DNA of 64,000 bases from NCBI RefSeq assembly GCF_003026455.1, contig NZ_PYMB01000001.1:620001-684000 (forward strand), given 5' to 3'. A program made the translations under genes and the position numbers. Below the pieces are notes generated by a model. The model had not been told where the DNA came from, searched no databases, and saw only the letters and a list, made by a program, of their open reading frames with translations. This document shows positions 1 through 8,896 of this stretch, piece after piece. The stretch comes from Photobacterium rosenbergii. GTDB taxonomy: Bacteria > Pseudomonadota > Gammaproteobacteria > Enterobacterales > Vibrionaceae. The stretch's first letter is position 1. Each line of letters starts with the position of its first letter.

Positions 1-1044
1 AAATACAGAGCTTATTGAAGTTGAGATTACCGGTTTGATAAATGCACTACCCAACAAACCGACAACACATGCATTAACCAGCAATATTGACTCTTGAAGA
101 CGTTGATGTTTGAACAAAGCACTCCAAGTTGGCAAGAATGCAAAGAGTAATAAACTGCCTGGCAAGAATACAGCAATTGTAGCGAGCAAACTACCAATAA
201 ACGGGCTTTCAGAGATAGTCGATGCGCCTAAATAACTTGCCATTGTGAACATTGGCCCTGGCACTAACTGCGCAGACGCATAGGCACTCAAGAACGTATC
301 AGGTTCTACCATCCCCTCCATCAATGGCTCAAGAAGAGGAAGAACGACATGACCACCACCAAATACAAAACTACCCGCTTGATAGAAAACATTGATAAGG
401 TTAAGCAGTTCTGATTTTCCAGCTATTAGCGGTAAGCCCAATAGCAAGATCGCAAAGACACTGACGATACCCAGATGAGGTTTAATCATCGGCTGACTCG
501 ATAACTCGGAATTATGTTGCTTCTGAGATGAAATAACAAAGCCCAAGCATGCCGCGAACAAAATAGGCACAATCTGCCCAAGCAACCCTGATGTGACAAA
601 AACACTAATCGCAGTCGTAATCGCAACAGCTGCAGTAAGTTTGCTAGTAATGTTTTTCTTAACCATCCCCCACATAGCATCTGCAACCACAACAACGGCC
701 AACAATTTAGCAGCCTGAATCACCGTATCGATGAAGGCAACATCATTATATTGCTGATTACCAATAGCCAAAAAGGTTAGTAATAAGAATGACGGGAATG
801 TGAAACCGACAAATGCAGCAAGTGCACCTAAGTAACCTGCTCTTTTAAATCCGATAAACATTCCAAGCTGGCTACTTGCCGGCCCAGGTAAAAACTGACA
901 TAGAGCAACAGCCTGTGTGAAGTCTTGATCGGTTAACCACTTCTTGTTTTGAACGAACTCTCGTTGGAAATAACCAATATGAGCGGCAGGGCCACCGAAG
1001 CTATAAAGACCTAGCAGAAAAAACTGCCACATTACTTTGAACAT
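1..1044 (-). CDS. chrA: Chromate transporter ChrA family, 3' end cut off by window edge
   Basis: Inner membrane transporter of the CHR family, which exports chromate in characterised members. The frame is open from an ATG at 1044 to base 1 (348 codons), so the C-terminus lies outside the window. The family is usually about 380-400 residues. The N-terminal half begins with the family hallmark FGGPAAHIGYFQREF, followed by LCQFLPGPASSQLG. The second half repeats the pattern with FGGGHVVLPLL and SAQLVPGPMFTMASYLG, as expected for the two homologous halves of a long-chain ChrA. The protein is highly hydrophobic throughout. A GGAGG ribosome binding site lies just upstream of the ATG. It is divergent from a LysR-type gene at 1448, a common arrangement that suggests local regulation. 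The family call is firm; that chromate is the physiological substrate is inferred. Confidence 0.9.
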   Translation of the reverse strand, partial: MFKVMWQFFLLGLYSFGGPAAHIGYFQREFVQNKKWLTDQDFTQAVALCQFLPGPASSQLGMFIGFKRAGYLGALAAFVGFTFPSFLLLTFLAIGNQQYNDVAFIDTVIQAAKLLAVVVVADAMWGMVKKNITSKLTAAVAITTAISVFVTSGLLGQIVPILFAACLGFVISSQKQHNSELSSQPMIKPHLGIVSVFAILLLGLPLIAGKSELLNLINVFYQAGSFVFGGGHVVLPLLEPLMEGMVEPDTFLSAYASAQLVPGPMFTMASYLGASTISESPFIGSLLATIAVFLPGSLLLFAFLPTWSALFKHQRLQESILLVNACVVGLLGSAFIKPVISTSISSVF

Positions 1045-1447
1045 AAAACCTCCTAATGAGGCTCAGATAATATAGCCAAAGAACTAATTAATGAAATCGT
1101 TCAATTTAATGGCTTCAATTGATTCTGTTAATTTAGCTTTTCTACTTCAACGATCTACACGCAACGGTTTGCTCATACGACATAACGTAGATCGTTTACT
1201 CTCGCTACTCTTTGTTTACACCGAGAAACAATAGCCTTAAGGTTATTGTTTTAAATGGCTATTCCATTGATTCTATTGGCTTTATATTTTTAATTTCAAT
1301 CAATTGTCTCATCTTCAGAGAGTCGCTATTGATGCATGACTCGCTCACCGACATCTTATCTGGCGTCGTCATATAAGTTGGACAGTGATTCTCCCTATTC
1401 ATGTTCAATGATATAATTCCTGAGTTAACATGAAGTTGGTCTGAACT
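1045..1447. other. Divergent chrA/lysR intergenic region with inverted and direct repeats
   Basis: This 403-base AT-rich gap has no credible ORF. It holds a perfect 10-bp inverted repeat (AACGATCTAC at 1149-1158 and its complement at 1187-1196), an imperfect palindrome at 1227-1250 centred on TTAA, and a degenerate direct repeat of about 22 bases that begins AATGGCT at 1109 and 1254. A TATAAT hexamer at 1412-1417 is a reasonable -10 element for the lysR gene. Both divergent promoters and the LysR operators presumably sit here, but which repeat is the operator cannot be decided by eye. Confidence 0.5.
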
Positions 1448-2374
1448 ATGCTAGAAAATCTGCAACAAATGGTGATCCTTGCCACTGTCGGCCATGAGCA
1501 AAACTTTACAAGGGCCGCAGAACGCCTCGGGATTTCAAAATCACAAGTCAGTAAACAAATCCGCTTTTTGGAAGAACGACTTGGTTGTCAACTTGTACAG
1601 CGCAGTACTCGTACCGTCGCCCTAACCGAGATAGGTCTTCAATATGCTGAGTATGGCCAACAATTGCTTGATACGGTCAACGAGGCTGAAGCGCTTGTTG
1701 CAGGTTATCGAAACGAGATTAAAGGCGTATTACGCATTGGTATCGCCCAGTCTTTTGGTAATCCCCACATTACTTCTGCATTGGCTGAATTCCAAAAAGA
1801 GCATCCCGGCTTAGAATTAGAGGTGAGCCTTTTCGATCACCGCCCTAACCTACTTGAAGAAGGTTTTGATTGTTGGGTTGCTATTCACGAGCATCCTCCA
1901 GAAGGTATGGTTGCCCGCCGTCTTGCTGATTGCCATTTCGCGGTTGTGGCTTCTCCTGAATACATAAAAGAACATGGAATGCCAAAAGTACCGGGTGATT
2001 TGCGCCAGCACAACTGTATTACTTATCAAAGCCGCGAACGTAAATATATCAACTGGGAGTTCACCAGGGATGGCGTAAGACAGTCAATTCGTGCTCGTGG
2101 TAATTACCGTATAGACAATGCGCCAGCTGTGCTTGATGCTGCCATGTCAGGCTTAGGAGTTGCGTATCTAGCAACTTACTTGATCACTGATGAAATTGAG
2201 ACAGGCAAATTGGTTCAACTGCTCCCTGAGTGGAAAGCGGATGTTGAGCTACCTATTTATGCTGTTTATCCTCGCAGGAAATACCTTGCGCCAAAGGTTC
2301 GCTCATTCATTGACTTCATGGCTGAACGCATGTCAGTGCCTCCTTATCGCACCCCCAATCCTGTAGCCCGTTGA
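1448..2374 (+). CDS. LysR-family transcriptional regulator (next to chrA)
   Basis: DNA-binding transcriptional regulator of 308 residues, the normal LysR length. An N-terminal winged helix-turn-helix (about residues 5-63) contains the typical NFTRAAERLGISKSQVSKQI helix pair and the ALTEIG turn. A linker helix and a periplasmic-binding-type effector domain (about 90-295) follow. The effector domain resembles the CrgA/AaeR-like LysR group (DNAPAVLDAAMSGLGVAYL). It is transcribed away from chrA across a 403-base gap, so it is the obvious candidate regulator of that transporter. The inducer is unknown. A TATAAT element lies about 30 bases before the ATG. Confidence 0.88.
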   Translation: MLENLQQMVILATVGHEQNFTRAAERLGISKSQVSKQIRFLEERLGCQLVQRSTRTVALTEIGLQYAEYGQQLLDTVNEAEALVAGYRNEIKGVLRIGIAQSFGNPHITSALAEFQKEHPGLELEVSLFDHRPNLLEEGFDCWVAIHEHPPEGMVARRLADCHFAVVASPEYIKEHGMPKVPGDLRQHNCITYQSRERKYINWEFTRDGVRQSIRARGNYRIDNAPAVLDAAMSGLGVAYLATYLITDEIETGKLVQLLPEWKADVELPIYAVYPRRKYLAPKVRSFIDFMAERMSVPPYRTPNPVAR

Positions 2375-2436
2375 TCAACCTAGCTATCTTATTTTCGCAG
2401 TTGTGATTCGCTTCAAATCAGCTAAACCTAACATAT

Positions 2437-3021
2437 ATGACTTTAGAATTAGGTTTAGTTGGTTTGAATACACTATCAGCTTCTATCACTAAATTTCTTA
2501 CCCGCGCCATTCCCTTTATGGCCGCGGCCCTTGTTTTGGGTTGTGGCAATGGCAGTGACAACGTCACTCCTCCGGCAACGATTCAATCTAGTGGTAGTGA
2601 TAATGTGGTGCCTAATGCTCAAATCCTGCTGACTGAATTGCCGGAACTTCGCACTACTGTGTATTTCGATATGGAAAGTTTCGACTTAACACCAGATGGG
2701 CAGCTTTTACTCGACCCTATTGCAGTTAGGTTAAGGCAGCACCCTGACAGTTATGTCATCGTGGTTGGGCATGGCGACGAGTTTGCTAATGAAGACGATA
2801 ATATTGGCCTTTCATACGAGCGGGCCTTTACTGTAGCGATTTATATCTCTTCTGTCTTTGGCGTTGAAGAGGAGCGCATTCAAATCGTCTCTGCGGGAAG
2901 TACAGAGCCATTGAGTACTGGAGACCGCCCTGTCGACAGGCAGCGAAACCGGCGTGTCGAGGTGTTATCACCTAAGTCGATAGTGCGAACACTTAGCCCG
3001 ACCAACGATGCGAGATTTTAG
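2437..3021 (+). CDS. OmpA-like peptidoglycan-binding lipoprotein
   Basis: Probable outer membrane lipoprotein of 194 residues. A hydrophobic N-terminus ends in a plausible lipobox (VLGC, Cys at about residue 36), followed by a low-complexity linker and a C-terminal OmpA domain (about 70-180). Visible OmpA signatures are TTVYFDMESFDLTP, the peptidoglycan-contact stretch VVGHGD, LSYERAFTVAIYI, and the terminal RQRNRRVEV. The domain should anchor the protein non-covalently to peptidoglycan. The start is uncertain: the ATG at 2437 has no good ribosome site, and an internal TTG start would give a more typical signal peptide. The gene follows lysR on the same strand with a 62-base gap and ends at a strong bidirectional hairpin. 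Confidence 0.8.
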   Translation: MTLELGLVGLNTLSASITKFLTRAIPFMAAALVLGCGNGSDNVTPPATIQSSGSDNVVPNAQILLTELPELRTTVYFDMESFDLTPDGQLLLDPIAVRLRQHPDSYVIVVGHGDEFANEDDNIGLSYERAFTVAIYISSVFGVEEERIQIVSAGSTEPLSTGDRPVDRQRNRRVEVLSPKSIVRTLSPTNDARF

Positions 3022-3053
3022 CTCGCGTTAATGACCGTTTCATACCCCATTAA

Positions 3054-3078
3054 AAAAGCAGCCAATTGGCTGCTTTTC
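3054..3078. terminator. Bidirectional intrinsic terminator
   Basis: A perfect 12-bp stem, AAAAGCAGCCAA paired with TTGGCTGCTTTT, has flanking A and T runs on both sides. It lies between the converging OmpA-like gene and the acyltransferase and can serve both. Confidence 0.9.
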
Positions 3079-3083
3079 GTTAT

Positions 3084-4193
3084 TTACTGTAGTTTTTTCT
3101 GAGCGGGTATTGCATACATCTGCTTCAAGATAGCGACTACACCCTCAGGTAAGTCAACGAACTTTTCATTGAACCGGGCAACCTCAGTTTCATTCACAGA
3201 ACTATCTGTCATACCAGCGGCAATGTAATTAGCTGGGAATAAATGATAGTTCGTGGTGATCTGTCGGTCGATTTCATCAGCCAAAGATTCCGGAGTTTCA
3301 AAGCCAGCGCCAATGGCATCACCAAAGCTAACGTGAATACGTCGCTTCTGGCCAACGATGCCCTGGATGATGCTTTCAATATCTTCAAACTCACCTTTCT
3401 CGTAACTGCCTTCAGTCTCTTTCTGGTAAAGTTCTTTCGCTTTGGCTACATCACATGGATCGTTTTCATATGAGATGGCAACCGGGACGATATTTAACTG
3501 CGACATGTAATCAGAAAAGTCGATTTTCTGCTTACGGCCATCCATATAAAACATTTTCAGAATAGCAGGATCTGTTTTGTCATTACCGTCTTTGGCTCTT
3601 CCTTCTTTCTGCGCAATCCAAATGGAGTTTCCAGTCTCTAATGAATGAGAAATATAACTAGAAAGTAGGCCTAATGCTTTCATCATCTCACGAGGCCCTT
3701 TTGCTGAACGCTTAACAATGAAACTCTTGTTAAGTCGCATTAACTCTGTAGCACAAGGCTTTTTCAGCAGGTTGTCACCAATTGCAATGCGAACTGTATC
3801 GAAGCCGTTGTTGTAAAGGCACCAGTTCACCATGGCCGGATCCATCGCAATATCTCTGTGGTTCGACACAAATAGATAGGATTTATTCGGATCTAGTTTG
3901 TCCAATCCACTGAAAGTGACACCGTCACATGAGTGGTCAATTGTCGCATGCATATATTTAGCAATTTGGCGCTGAACATCATCGACGGATTTAATGTTTG
4001 ACCACTTGTTTATAAGGAATCGCTTAATCAGAGGCGTCAGTAACCAACCGAACACACCTGATAATTGTGGGAAGCGGTAGTTAAGGATGGCATTTATGAA
4101 TTCTTTATCGTTTACCAGACGCGTAATAGCCCCGCTGACTTCTTCGTCATTGTAAGGGCGAATTTCTTTGTAAATATCGTTATTAGACTGCAC
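3084..4193 (-). CDS. PlsC-like 1-acyl-glycerol-3-phosphate acyltransferase family protein
   Basis: Probable membrane-associated acyltransferase of 369 residues in the glycerolipid acyltransferase superfamily. The core begins near residue 105 with SYLFVSNHRDIAMDPAMV, corresponding to acyltransferase motif I. The glycine/arginine motif is represented by IWIAQKEGRAKDGNDKTDPA, and a VPVAISYE stretch matches the motif IV region. Motif I is unusual: His and the following Asp are separated by five residues (HRDIAMD), not the canonical four, although an HxD pair is also present. The acyl donor and acceptor are unknown. The protein is longer than typical PlsC (about 245) and carries an N-terminal helical extension. 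It is transcribed alone, ending at the 3054-3078 terminator. Confidence 0.72.
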   Translation of the reverse strand: MQSNNDIYKEIRPYNDEEVSGAITRLVNDKEFINAILNYRFPQLSGVFGWLLTPLIKRFLINKWSNIKSVDDVQRQIAKYMHATIDHSCDGVTFSGLDKLDPNKSYLFVSNHRDIAMDPAMVNWCLYNNGFDTVRIAIGDNLLKKPCATELMRLNKSFIVKRSAKGPREMMKALGLLSSYISHSLETGNSIWIAQKEGRAKDGNDKTDPAILKMFYMDGRKQKIDFSDYMSQLNIVPVAISYENDPCDVAKAKELYQKETEGSYEKGEFEDIESIIQGIVGQKRRIHVSFGDAIGAGFETPESLADEIDRQITTNYHLFPANYIAAGMTDSSVNETEVARFNEKFVDLPEGVVAILKQMYAIPAQKKLQ

Positions 4194-4466
4194 TGTAATG
4201 CTTCATATGTTGAAAAAACTGCGATATTTTACGCAGATTTATTAGATTTACCCAATGACATACCCCAAACAACCTGATGGTTGGAGGTCTTACCAGATTA
4301 AAGTGTATCAATTTCAAGCACTTTAACCTTTCAATGCTATAAAGTCTGCCTGTCTGCTAGCATTTCTAGCCAAAAAACCATCATTTATCTGTTAAAATCA
4401 ACCGATCAGTTGACGCTTACAATAAAAGCGAACAACATGTGTCAGCTAATTTGCTAGAGATTTACT

Positions 4467-5150
4467 ATGAAACAGGCTATTGATTATTCACTGCATCAAC
4501 ACTCCTTTTTAGACGTCGGGTCTAGAAGAAAAAGTCATACTGCCTACATGCTTATCATGACTTCAGGATGCGCTTTCATCCGTCTAGGCAAGGCCGAGTA
4601 TACTGTGACAGCCGGCAACGGTTTTTTTATCCCTTTTGACTGTCTTCATGCTGTTACTATCATGCCTGGTTCAACTTATAACAAAGTTGAATTTTCACAA
4701 CGCCTGACGACGCCTATCTGTCGTGAAGCTGGGTTCTTTCGAATGACACCGCTGATTTCTGCGGTTTCAATAGAGCTTAATAAATGGCTCAAAATGGATA
4801 AAGAGGTATCACTAGAAGGAGAAAGCGGTAACCTCCTACGTGTTTTGGCCGATCAAGTGGCAAAGCTTAAAGTAAATAGTAAATCGACTAGCCCTTCTTT
4901 GAGTGGCCATCACCAACTGTGCCTGACTTCGCTGCTTAAAGGTGACAAGGTAACGGATAGCAAGGCAATTGAAGAGATCGCTAAGTACACAGGTTTCTCG
5001 GTAAAAGAGATCGAGTCTTGTGTACTCATGCGCGAAGCGCTCAAGCTATCTCGTTCTGGCCGTAAAATACCGCAAATTGCAGAGTCATTGAACACCACTC
5101 CAGAATTGCTTTCCTCTCTTGCCATCCCTGTTCTCGGTGAAGCGCTATAA
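4467..5150 (+). CDS. Cupin-domain AraC-like regulator with degenerate HTH region
   Basis: Predicted cytoplasmic protein of 227 residues. The N-terminal 80 residues look like an AraC-type cupin sensor domain (YMLIMTSGCAFIRLGKAEYTV, then FFIPFDCLHAVTIMPG). The C-terminal part (about 150-225) retains helix patterns such as IEEIAKYTGFSVKEIESCV and KIPQIAESLNTTPELLSSL, which resemble the two helix-turn-helix units of AraC proteins. The usual conserved residues of the second unit (the GFxxxSxFxRxF type) are not recognisable. It may be a shortened or diverged regulator, or a ligand-binding protein derived from one. It stands alone, divergent from the acyltransferase, and ends in a strong terminator. 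Confidence 0.62.
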   Translation: MKQAIDYSLHQHSFLDVGSRRKSHTAYMLIMTSGCAFIRLGKAEYTVTAGNGFFIPFDCLHAVTIMPGSTYNKVEFSQRLTTPICREAGFFRMTPLISAVSIELNKWLKMDKEVSLEGESGNLLRVLADQVAKLKVNSKSTSPSLSGHHQLCLTSLLKGDKVTDSKAIEEIAKYTGFSVKEIESCVLMREALKLSRSGRKIPQIAESLNTTPELLSSLAIPVLGEAL

Positions 5151-5164
5151 GCCATCCACAAATA

Positions 5165-5193
5165 AGAAAGCCACCGTCAGGTGGCTTTCTTTT
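5165..5193 (+). terminator. Intrinsic terminator after the cupin/AraC-like gene
   Basis: A perfect 11-bp stem (AGAAAGCCACC, loop GTCA, GGTGGCTTTCT) is followed by TTT. It lies 14 bases after the stop codon. Confidence 0.88.
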
Positions 5194-5230
5194 CATTTAA
5201 AACAGAATGGACACGGAGACTTTCAAAACC

Positions 5231-6133
5231 TTAGTTTAGTCGCTGTGGCACACCAGATTGCTTCAAAAGCGCTAACTCAAGGTTCTGGTAAGCGTCATCA
5301 CTTCCCGCCACTTCAGCTTTGAGGCTCTCAGGCGCTTTAACAGTCTTAAACTCACCCATCTGGTTCTCGTTTCTAGACAAAGGTTCATGTACTTCTACAT
5401 ACACACTGCCATCAGGCTCAACCGTGTGTTTAACAGGTTGGTTGATTATCTGAACTCGAGTGCCTCGGCCTACTTGGTTAAACAGCCATTCAACATCCCA
5501 AGGGTTCATGCGTATACAGCCAGAACTCACTCGCATACCAATACCAAAGTCTTTGTTGGTACCGTGGATCAAGTACTGACCGCTGCCATATGAAAGGCGC
5601 ATCGCATATTCACCCATTGGGTTTTCCGGACCAGCCGGAACTACCGCAGGCAGTTCAATATTATGTTTCTCACGGTACTCTTTGCGAATGTTCGCTGTTG
5701 GGGTCCAGGTCGGATCCTCAATCATCTGACTAATGCTGGTCGTCATCTTTGGTGTTTCACGTCCAACACGGCCAATCCCAATCGGGAATACATACATTCT
5801 GTCGCTATCTTTAGGGAAATAGTACAAACGTAGCTCAGCAAGGTTTATCACTATCCCCTGTCGTTTCGCGTTCGGCAGCACAAGTTGCATTGGAACCGTC
5901 AACAAAGAGCCAGGTGTTGGCAAAAATGGATCGACCCCTGGATTTGCAGCCATCAACTGCAAAAGGCCAATATTGTATTTATTGGCGATATCCAGCAGGC
6001 TGTCACCTCTAACGACTTGGTAGTACTCCATAACACCGACTAACTTACTATCAGCATCAGGTTTTTGATATTCAACTGCTTGAACAGAGCACGACATTAC
6101 ACCAGCGAGTACCATTAACAACAAGCGTCTCAC
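5231..6133 (-). CDS. L,D-transpeptidase (YkuD fold) with LysM domain
   Basis: Periplasmic cell wall enzyme of the ErfK/YbiS/YcfS/YnhG family. These form L,D cross-links or attach lipoproteins to peptidoglycan. From a GTG start at 6133 it has 300 residues, the family size. I chose this start because a GGAGG lies 7 bases upstream and it yields a proper signal peptide (VRRLLLMVLAGVMSCSVQA). An upstream ATG at 6232 in the same frame would add a 33-residue leader with no signal character. A LysM-like motif follows (YYQVVRGDSLLDIANKYNIG), then the YkuD domain with HGTNKDFGIGMRVSSGCIRM, which contains the catalytic His and Cys (Cys near residue 204). The paralogue cannot be assigned from sequence alone. 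Confidence 0.92.
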   Translation of the reverse strand: MRRLLLMVLAGVMSCSVQAVEYQKPDADSKLVGVMEYYQVVRGDSLLDIANKYNIGLLQLMAANPGVDPFLPTPGSLLTVPMQLVLPNAKRQGIVINLAELRLYYFPKDSDRMYVFPIGIGRVGRETPKMTTSISQMIEDPTWTPTANIRKEYREKHNIELPAVVPAGPENPMGEYAMRLSYGSGQYLIHGTNKDFGIGMRVSSGCIRMNPWDVEWLFNQVGRGTRVQIINQPVKHTVEPDGSVYVEVHEPLSRNENQMGEFKTVKAPESLKAEVAGSDDAYQNLELALLKQSGVPQRLN

Positions 6134-6316
6134 ACCAGTACCTCCATCTATACATCCCCTAATTATGGCAAATCTCATTCTGCTTAATTCTATGAATAAC
6201 AGCCTTTGCAAAAATGAGACAATCTTTGACAATTCTACTGGTGACCTTGCATCGCTACGTCAACAAAACGTCAATCATTTTATAAGAGCTTAACTTGTGA
6301 CCAATCATTAAGTCAA

Positions 6317-6345
6317 AAAAAGGCGGGGAAATCCCCCGCCTTTTT
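6317..6345 (-). terminator. Terminator of the desaturase gene
   Basis: A 12-bp stem (AAAAAGGCGGGG, loop AAATC, CCCCGCCTTTTT) lies 19 bases past the desaturase stop on the minus strand and is followed there by a U run. Confidence 0.88.
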
Positions 6346-6363
6346 CAAGCTATCTAACTATTT

Positions 6364-7497
6364 TTACACATATTGTGCCGTGAGTTGTTGCCATGATTTT
6401 CGCTGTTCTTCGAGCATACGCTTCATTTCATTGTATTGCTGTAAAAACTCAAAACTCTCGTAGTGCTTGAGTAATTTCTTCTTCTTTAGCTCTATTAGAC
6501 GTTTTTTAGCGGAATAATAATCGGCAATTTTCTGCAGCAGCAATTCGTATTCCTCATCAAGCCGTGCCAGTTTGACTTGGGTGTTTTGGCTTTCTGCAGT
6601 GCCCATCAATTTCTCTTGGATGCGTTTATGAAGCATTTTAGCTCTAGCTTTTTCAATCCGATCCTCAGGGCTTGTCCGTAGGTTCTTCGTTGCACCAAAC
6701 CATGACAAAGATTTGATCAACCATTTAGTTGGATCAAACTGCCACCAGCGAATACCGTTGCGGTAATCATTCTCAAAGATATGGTGGAAGTTATGATACC
6801 CCTCACCGAATGTCAGCAAGGCCAGTAACCCATTATCACGAGCCGTGTTCTTTTCTGTATATGGCTGAGAGCCCCATACGTGGGCCAGAGAGTTAATGAA
6901 GAAGGTTGTGTGGTGACTTAATACTAAACGTACTACCCCCACCAGCAATAACGCCCCCCAGACATCACCATGGATCAAGCCAAACACTAGAGGGATACCG
7001 AAGTTTGTGGCTAAAGCCAATGGCACGTAGTACTTGTGCTGCCACATAACAATTTTATCTTTCTGCAAGTCACGGCAATTGGTGTAATCACTGTATCGAC
7101 TTGCTTGGTACTCTCTTAACATCCAGCCGATATGGCTATAGAAGAATCCCATCTTGGCGGAATATGGGTCTTTGTCGTTATTATCAACATAACGGTGGTG
7201 AACACGATGGTCAGAAGACCAATGCAAGATACTGTTTTGCAACGCAAACGCACCACCAATCGCAAAGATAAACCTAACAACGGCATTGGCTTCATACGTT
7301 TTGTGCGACCATAAGCGGTGATAGCCCGCAGTTATAGACATACCACAAAACGAGAAAGCAAAAAGCAGCATAAGCCATTGCGCAGCATCAAAGCCGATGA
7401 AATATGCATAAAGTGGGGTTGCTATAATAGCAATGAGGAATGTAACGGTGAATATTGCAACATTTAACCACAATACAGGAGGTTTGGTAGAGGTCAT
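6364..7497 (-). CDS. Membrane fatty acid (acyl-CoA delta-9 type) desaturase
   Basis: Integral membrane di-iron desaturase that introduces a double bond into acyl chains and so tunes membrane fluidity. The three histidine boxes are complete: HRLWSH, HRVHH and HNFHH, separated by hydrophobic segments in the order typical of the stearoyl-CoA desaturase superfamily. The C-terminal 90 residues are charged and helical, probably coiled coil. I favour the ATG at 7497 (377 residues), which has AGGA 8 bases upstream. An in-frame ATG at 7515 has no ribosome site. It is monocistronic, flanked by terminators on both sides. The electron donor is not encoded nearby. Confidence 0.9.
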   Translation of the reverse strand: MTSTKPPVLWLNVAIFTVTFLIAIIATPLYAYFIGFDAAQWLMLLFAFSFCGMSITAGYHRLWSHKTYEANAVVRFIFAIGGAFALQNSILHWSSDHRVHHRYVDNNDKDPYSAKMGFFYSHIGWMLREYQASRYSDYTNCRDLQKDKIVMWQHKYYVPLALATNFGIPLVFGLIHGDVWGALLLVGVVRLVLSHHTTFFINSLAHVWGSQPYTEKNTARDNGLLALLTFGEGYHNFHHIFENDYRNGIRWWQFDPTKWLIKSLSWFGATKNLRTSPEDRIEKARAKMLHKRIQEKLMGTAESQNTQVKLARLDEEYELLLQKIADYYSAKKRLIELKKKKLLKHYESFEFLQQYNEMKRMLEEQRKSWQQLTAQYV

Positions 7498-7582
7498 CCT
7501 TTTGATCCTATCCATTGAGCGTACAACTGTAAGCTAGAATAGCCTTCATTAACTTTTAGGTCAATTGGTTAAACATTTAGCA

Positions 7583-7613
7583 ACAAAAAAAAGCCATCAT
7601 TTCTGATGGCTTT
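7583..7613 (-). terminator. Terminator of the NAD(P)-binding protein gene
   Basis: AAAGCCATCA and TGATGGCTTT form a 10-bp stem with a 4-base loop. On the minus strand it is followed by a run of eight U. Confidence 0.9.
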
Positions 7614-7640
7614 CAAAATTCAACTGTCCGAAGACTTTGC

Positions 7641-8285
7641 TTATCGCTTAAAGCGACTTGTGAATTCAGGATCGACGCAGGCATAAATTTGCCCGACCGT
7701 CTTTTCATCGTTCAAAACCTGATAAATAAGACGTGCCACTTCTGCTCGAGTGATCAAACCATGCACTTCGCAATTTTGTGACAGTTTACCTTGCTCACTC
7801 ACTTCCCCATCTTGCAAACCACCCGGGCGAAGTATGGTGTAATCCAACTGGCTTGTTGATAACCAAGATTCTGCAAGGCTCTTCTCACGTACCGCTTTAC
7901 CAAACACAGCTTTAGCTTTATCAGATAAATAAGCCCACGAATCACCACACCCCAGTGAGGTAACCATGACAAACCGACGGATATTACGTTGTTCCAATTC
8001 ATCGATGACTAAGCGGTGACCCAAATAGTCGACAGGTATCTCAGCCTGAAAGCTCCCCATTGTCGATACAGCTACTGCATTATCAGGTGTTGAGTCCAAC
8101 AGGCTATTAATGCTCTCTTGATCAAGTGCATCACCCAAAATCACGTTAACACCCATATCTTCAAGCGCTGCGGCACTTTCTGGTTTACGTACCATTGAAT
8201 AGACTTCTACGCCCTGCTCTCGAAAATAGCGAGCAACTTCAAAACCAAGGCCACGGCTTGCACCAAACAAAACAACAGGATTCAT
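7641..8285 (-). CDS. NAD(P)-binding atypical short-chain dehydrogenase (NmrA/YwnB-like)
   Basis: Cytoplasmic protein of 214 residues with a Rossmann fold. The N-terminus VVLFGASRGLGFEVARYF contains the glycine-rich dinucleotide motif. VILGDALDQESINSLL and VAVSTMG follow the pattern of atypical SDRs in the NAD(P)H-binding family (PF13460). FVMVTSLGCGDSW and YTILRPGGL are also typical. The classical YxxxK catalytic pair is not evident, so it may act as a redox sensor or an isomerase/reductase of unknown substrate. A good GGAAG ribosome site precedes the ATG. It is monocistronic. Confidence 0.78.
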   Translation of the reverse strand: MNPVVLFGASRGLGFEVARYFREQGVEVYSMVRKPESAAALEDMGVNVILGDALDQESINSLLDSTPDNAVAVSTMGSFQAEIPVDYLGHRLVIDELEQRNIRRFVMVTSLGCGDSWAYLSDKAKAVFGKAVREKSLAESWLSTSQLDYTILRPGGLQDGEVSEQGKLSQNCEVHGLITRAEVARLIYQVLNDEKTVGQIYACVDPEFTSRFKR

Positions 8286-8410
8286 TACAAACTTCCATCA
8301 CATAAAATCAAACAGTAATGATTATAACTATCATTACTGTTTTGTCTTTATTTCCTGTCGATTCGTTGATCTACCCCAAATTTCATCACCCGATTACGGT
8401 ATGTCTTTAA

Positions 8411-8896
8411 TCATTTTATATACTTCACATGCGCTTCCATTTCTTCGCCTATTTCCTTACGCATATTCATCAACTTGATTGCCGACTCCCTGAGCACTTT
8501 ATCTTCATCAGTTTGTGGTACCCACTCTGGAACATCGGTCGGCTGGCCTTGCTCATCCACAGCAACCATAATCACGATGCAATGAGTGGTGAGTTGATTG
8601 TTCAACTCCTTTGGATCACTCGCCTGTACATCTATCGCAATATGCATTGATGAACGCCCCGTATAAATGACCTTGGCAGTAACTTCCACTAGATTACCTA
8701 CATGGATAGGTTTTACAAAACGAATGCCACCAGCGTAAGCCGTTATACAGTACTTACCGCTCCAACCCGCCGAGCATGCATAAGCGGCAAGGTCGATCCA
8801 TTTCATTACGGCACCACCATGCACTTTACCACCAAAATTAACATCTCCTGGCTCCGCCAAAAAACGTAGTGTGACTTCCCGCTGTCTTTTACTCAT
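8411..8896 (-). CDS. Acyl-CoA thioesterase, hotdog fold (YciA/ACOT family)
   Basis: Cytoplasmic acyl-CoA hydrolase of 161 residues. The hotdog signature of the ACOT group is clear: NFGGKVHGGAVMKWIDLAAY, followed by FVKPIHVGNLVEVTAKVIYTGRSS split over the next strand. The single hotdog domain with a charged C-terminal helix fits the YciA-like class, which releases free fatty acids from acyl-CoA. AGGAG lies 5 bases before the ATG. The gene stands alone. Substrate chain length cannot be read from sequence. Confidence 0.85.
   Translation of the reverse strand: MSKRQREVTLRFLAEPGDVNFGGKVHGGAVMKWIDLAAYACSAGWSGKYCITAYAGGIRFVKPIHVGNLVEVTAKVIYTGRSSMHIAIDVQASDPKELNNQLTTHCIVIMVAVDEQGQPTDVPEWVPQTDEDKVLRESAIKLMNMRKEIGEEMEAHVKYIK

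Noticed and set aside
5231-6232. Longer L,D-transpeptidase start at 6232
   Set aside because: The GTG at 6133 has a near-perfect ribosome site and gives a regular signal peptide. The extra 33 residues do not look like a signal.
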